DNA from: Pleurotus djamor
Lineage: Eukaryota > Basidiomycota > Agaricomycetes > Agaricales > Pleurotaceae
DNA length: 22,558 nt
Reading direction: 5' to 3'
Assembly: GCA_029747585.1 (NCBI GenBank)
Contig: JAPEVF010000727.1
Span: 1-22,558 of the forward strand
Below the pieces are notes generated by a model, which made no database searches, had not been told where the DNA came from, and saw nothing but the letters and a program-made list of their open reading frames with translations. Shown piece after piece: positions 20,471 to 22,558 of the stretch (its first letter is position 1; each line of letters starts with the position of its first letter). A program made the translations under genes and the position numbers.

Positions 20471-22068
20471 TTCGGCTGGGTCGTGCGCACCGTCTCCCAT
20501 GCTCAAACTCAAGTTCCAAGAAAAAATCAAGAAGAAATCGAAGCGAAATCGACCGGATTTTCGAAGAAAATTTTCGAGGTGGAGGAAGGAAGGTGGGGAA
20601 CTTTTTTNCAATATCGCGGACGATGCTCGCTGACATTTGGGACCAAGTAGTGCAAATGGTATCGCGTCGATGTGGTATGATATACCAGCAGTCGTTGGTG
20701 GAGAGGGAGGAAGGGTTGTGTTCGGCGACTTCTGATTAGATTCACTCAGATCGAGGACATATGTACGATATCCTAAAACGCGACTTGATCACACTTTACA
20801 CATAATACACACCAAGTGACCCCGCACTGAATAGCCTGTTCCCCCTTGTGCCCCTGGGGAGATCCCCGCAAGTCGCCTTCTCCCTTTTCCATCGGAAGAG
20901 TTGGGAGTAGGTGCTGCTGAGACGCCGCTCGGGCTGAGGCTGAACCTGGGGATGAACCTGACCGGACGGTGAGTCTCATGAGCGTCTTCTAATTGCATTT
21001 ACTGGAGCTGATTAACGTTGAACCCCAGAAAGTATTCAAAGAAGCCTAACTTGGGCCCGAGGCCGTATCACCAAGTATGGATACTCGGGGAGTAGAGCCG
21101 GGGAGTACAACCCAGCAGAGAGATCAACTGCGCTCTCTGTGAGCCTCGTGTATCACGCCATCCAATTGTGCTGTAGCTGCAAACAGAACGTCCAAGATCC
21201 AGCATCAGACGTCCTAATCTATCGCGAAGAAAGTTCACAGCGTTCGCATCTCAAGCACCGACAGACTTTTTTCCCATCCCATCACGCATCACGCTTCACG
21301 CTTCTCGGCGGAAATCCATTACGACTCTACAAGGTGTGAACCGCGTTGTTGAGCCACAATACGATTACCAGCCCTGGATGGCATTTGCGTTGGGTGTAAT
21401 ACGAACGGCGGTCCACAAATATCATCTCCACTTACGGCTACCTATCCAACACAACGCGCCCAAAATCCTAAATCGAGTTAGATGCGAGGTCAGCCTCAAC
21501 TCTAATGATACCGCGGCCCGTGGGACACCACATAAACGTATACCAGGGAAGGAATAAGGCCGGGGAGCTGTCATGACCGAGTTTCGAGAAACCATATCTT
21601 CGTTCTATGACCCCCACGCTCTGTCGGTTGACGCGTTGACGCCGTTGGGTTGACTCAGGCATGAGATGACGACATCTGACCGTTCGTTTGAATTCAACTG
21701 AGTGAGGGAGTCAGTCAAACGGTGCGGTGAGAAGACAGTCAACGGCGGAGAGTGGTTGGAATGACGCGTCTGCAGATCAGGGAAGACATAAGCCGATGAA
21801 AAATGAATCATTGCCCTATCTTTCGAACGAAAGAAACTTCTATGATTTGTTGCCCAGAGGAGGGGAGAGTGACCATCGACGTAACAGATCAGGGCGAGAT
21901 CGGTACCGTATAGAGTACTGAATTGGGGAAAGTGATGCGTGAAAGATAATACACTATGATATGTATTCAAGAGTTTTCCGAGGAGCTCCGCCGTGAGTAA
22001 CGCTGTCCGCGAATGGGCAGCTTCTTGAGGGACATGTCGTAGATAAAGATAAAGGATGGCCTGGCGGT
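20471..22068. other. Intergenic region with no supported gene
   Basis: Only short open frames (about 60-120 codons) appear on both strands. None has a domain, a signal peptide or convincing splice partners. One N lies at about 20608. A GTTGACGCGTTGACGC word at about 21626 resembles one at about 229. The right part includes the 3' flank of the minus-strand nucleolar protein gene. Confidence 0.5.
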
Positions 22069-22520
22069 TTATCTTCGTTTCTTGCCCCTAGTATTATTGG
22101 TGGACCGTTTCCTAGAGGCCTTCCCGCCTGCCCGTTCAGCTTTTTCGGTCCTGCGCGCGCGCTGTTTCATCCTTTGGGATTTACGGGCTGCGTTGGTCTC
22201 GTATTTGATTTTCTTGGGGTTGGAGGGTGATGTCGCGGTTTGTGCGGTGTGCTTGGAGCGATCTGTGGACGTGGACTGCGGCTGTCGCTTTTCCGACCGA
22301 GAAGACCGTGTAGCGGCGGAGGACGAAGCAGCTCCATGAGACGGGTCGCCCAAAGTCTGGGACTTGGAAGTTGATGGAGATGGGCCGTGGGTGAGCTCAG
22401 TCGGGTCAAAGTCATCAACTACGGTGACAGTCGCGACCACAGCTTCTCCCTCGTACTCTGCATCTTGGTTTCCATGAGAGATGCCGTTCCAGTGGTTGTG
22501 TTGTTCATCTGAAGAATCGT
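22069..22520 (-). CDS. NOL12/RRP17-like nucleolar protein, last exon (partial)
   Basis: A single open exon of 150 codons runs from an AG acceptor at 22522-22521 to a TAA at 22071-22069; the rest of the gene lies beyond the right edge. The visible part starts DDSSDEQHNHWNG, has the block VVATVTVVDDFDPTEL, then a Ser/Thr-rich linker, and ends in a strongly basic tail (KKIKYETNAARKSQRMKQRA, then RKRSTNNTRGKKRR). A TVTV-x-(E/D)-(D/L)-D motif followed by a Lys/Arg-rich end resembles the C-terminal part of the RRP17/NOL12 nucleolar proteins that act in 60S ribosome assembly and 5' pre-rRNA trimming. The conserved N-terminal domain is not in the window, so the name is an inference. The basic tail would serve as a nuclear/nucleolar targeting signal. 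Confidence 0.6.
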
Positions 22521-22558
22521 CTATTAGGGTGATTGTTGGGATCAGTCAGGTGGATGGG
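22521..22558 (-). other. Intron of the NOL12-like gene, cut by the window edge
   Basis: The minus strand ends CCTAATAG directly before the exon. The CTAA-like word near the acceptor and the phase (the exon starts with 2 nt of a split codon) support an intron, not a gene start. Confidence 0.55.

Overview
This window reads as nuclear DNA of a basidiomycete fungus, most likely an Agaricomycete. The genes are broken by many introns of about 50-65 nt with GT-AG ends. One gene is a GH7 cellulase carrying a fungal CBM1 cellulose-binding domain, and the promoters are pyrimidine-rich or TATA-bearing. Scattered N bases mark it as a draft assembly. I found no bacterial-type operon, CRISPR array, convincing tRNA or intact transposon.

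Layout. Positions 2-136 (+) hold the last codons of a glycerol kinase-like gene. Positions 1362-3216 (+) encode a secreted GH7 cellobiohydrolase with linker and CBM1 in six exons; one surplus C in a C run shifts its frame. Positions 5931-3629 (-) encode a secreted type-B carboxylesterase/lipase in twelve exons, broken late in the gene by an exact 10-bp tandem duplication. Positions 7504-6494 (-) encode a cytochrome b561-type membrane protein that includes a 15-nt microexon. Positions 9075-10093 (+) encode a signal-peptide, single-TM (type I) protein with a Ser-rich stalk. Positions 13572-10807 (-) hold a Ser-rich, low-complexity protein whose 3' two thirds can be modelled cleanly but whose 5' third cannot.

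From about 14.7 to 20.5 kb the character changes. There is a decayed, tandemly duplicated polyubiquitin-like locus (14.75-15.81 kb), an N-rich stretch (16.7-17.35 kb), a doubtful small membrane-protein gene (17.96-18.51 kb) and three diverged copies of an unidentified exon-intron-exon unit (19.6-20.47 kb). Gene order resumes at the right edge with the last exon of a NOL12/RRP17-like nucleolar protein on the minus strand (22520-22069, 5' end beyond the window).

Function. The cellulase and esterase are both predicted secreted enzymes and lie 3'-to-3', which fits plant-polymer degradation. The b561 protein could pass electrons across a membrane next to them, but nothing in the sequence proves a functional link. 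The most notable signals are the polyubiquitin graveyard, the three-copy unit, and two neighbouring enzyme genes that are complete except for one small indel each. Those indels could be real pseudogenisation, allelic lesions or assembly errors; raw reads would decide.
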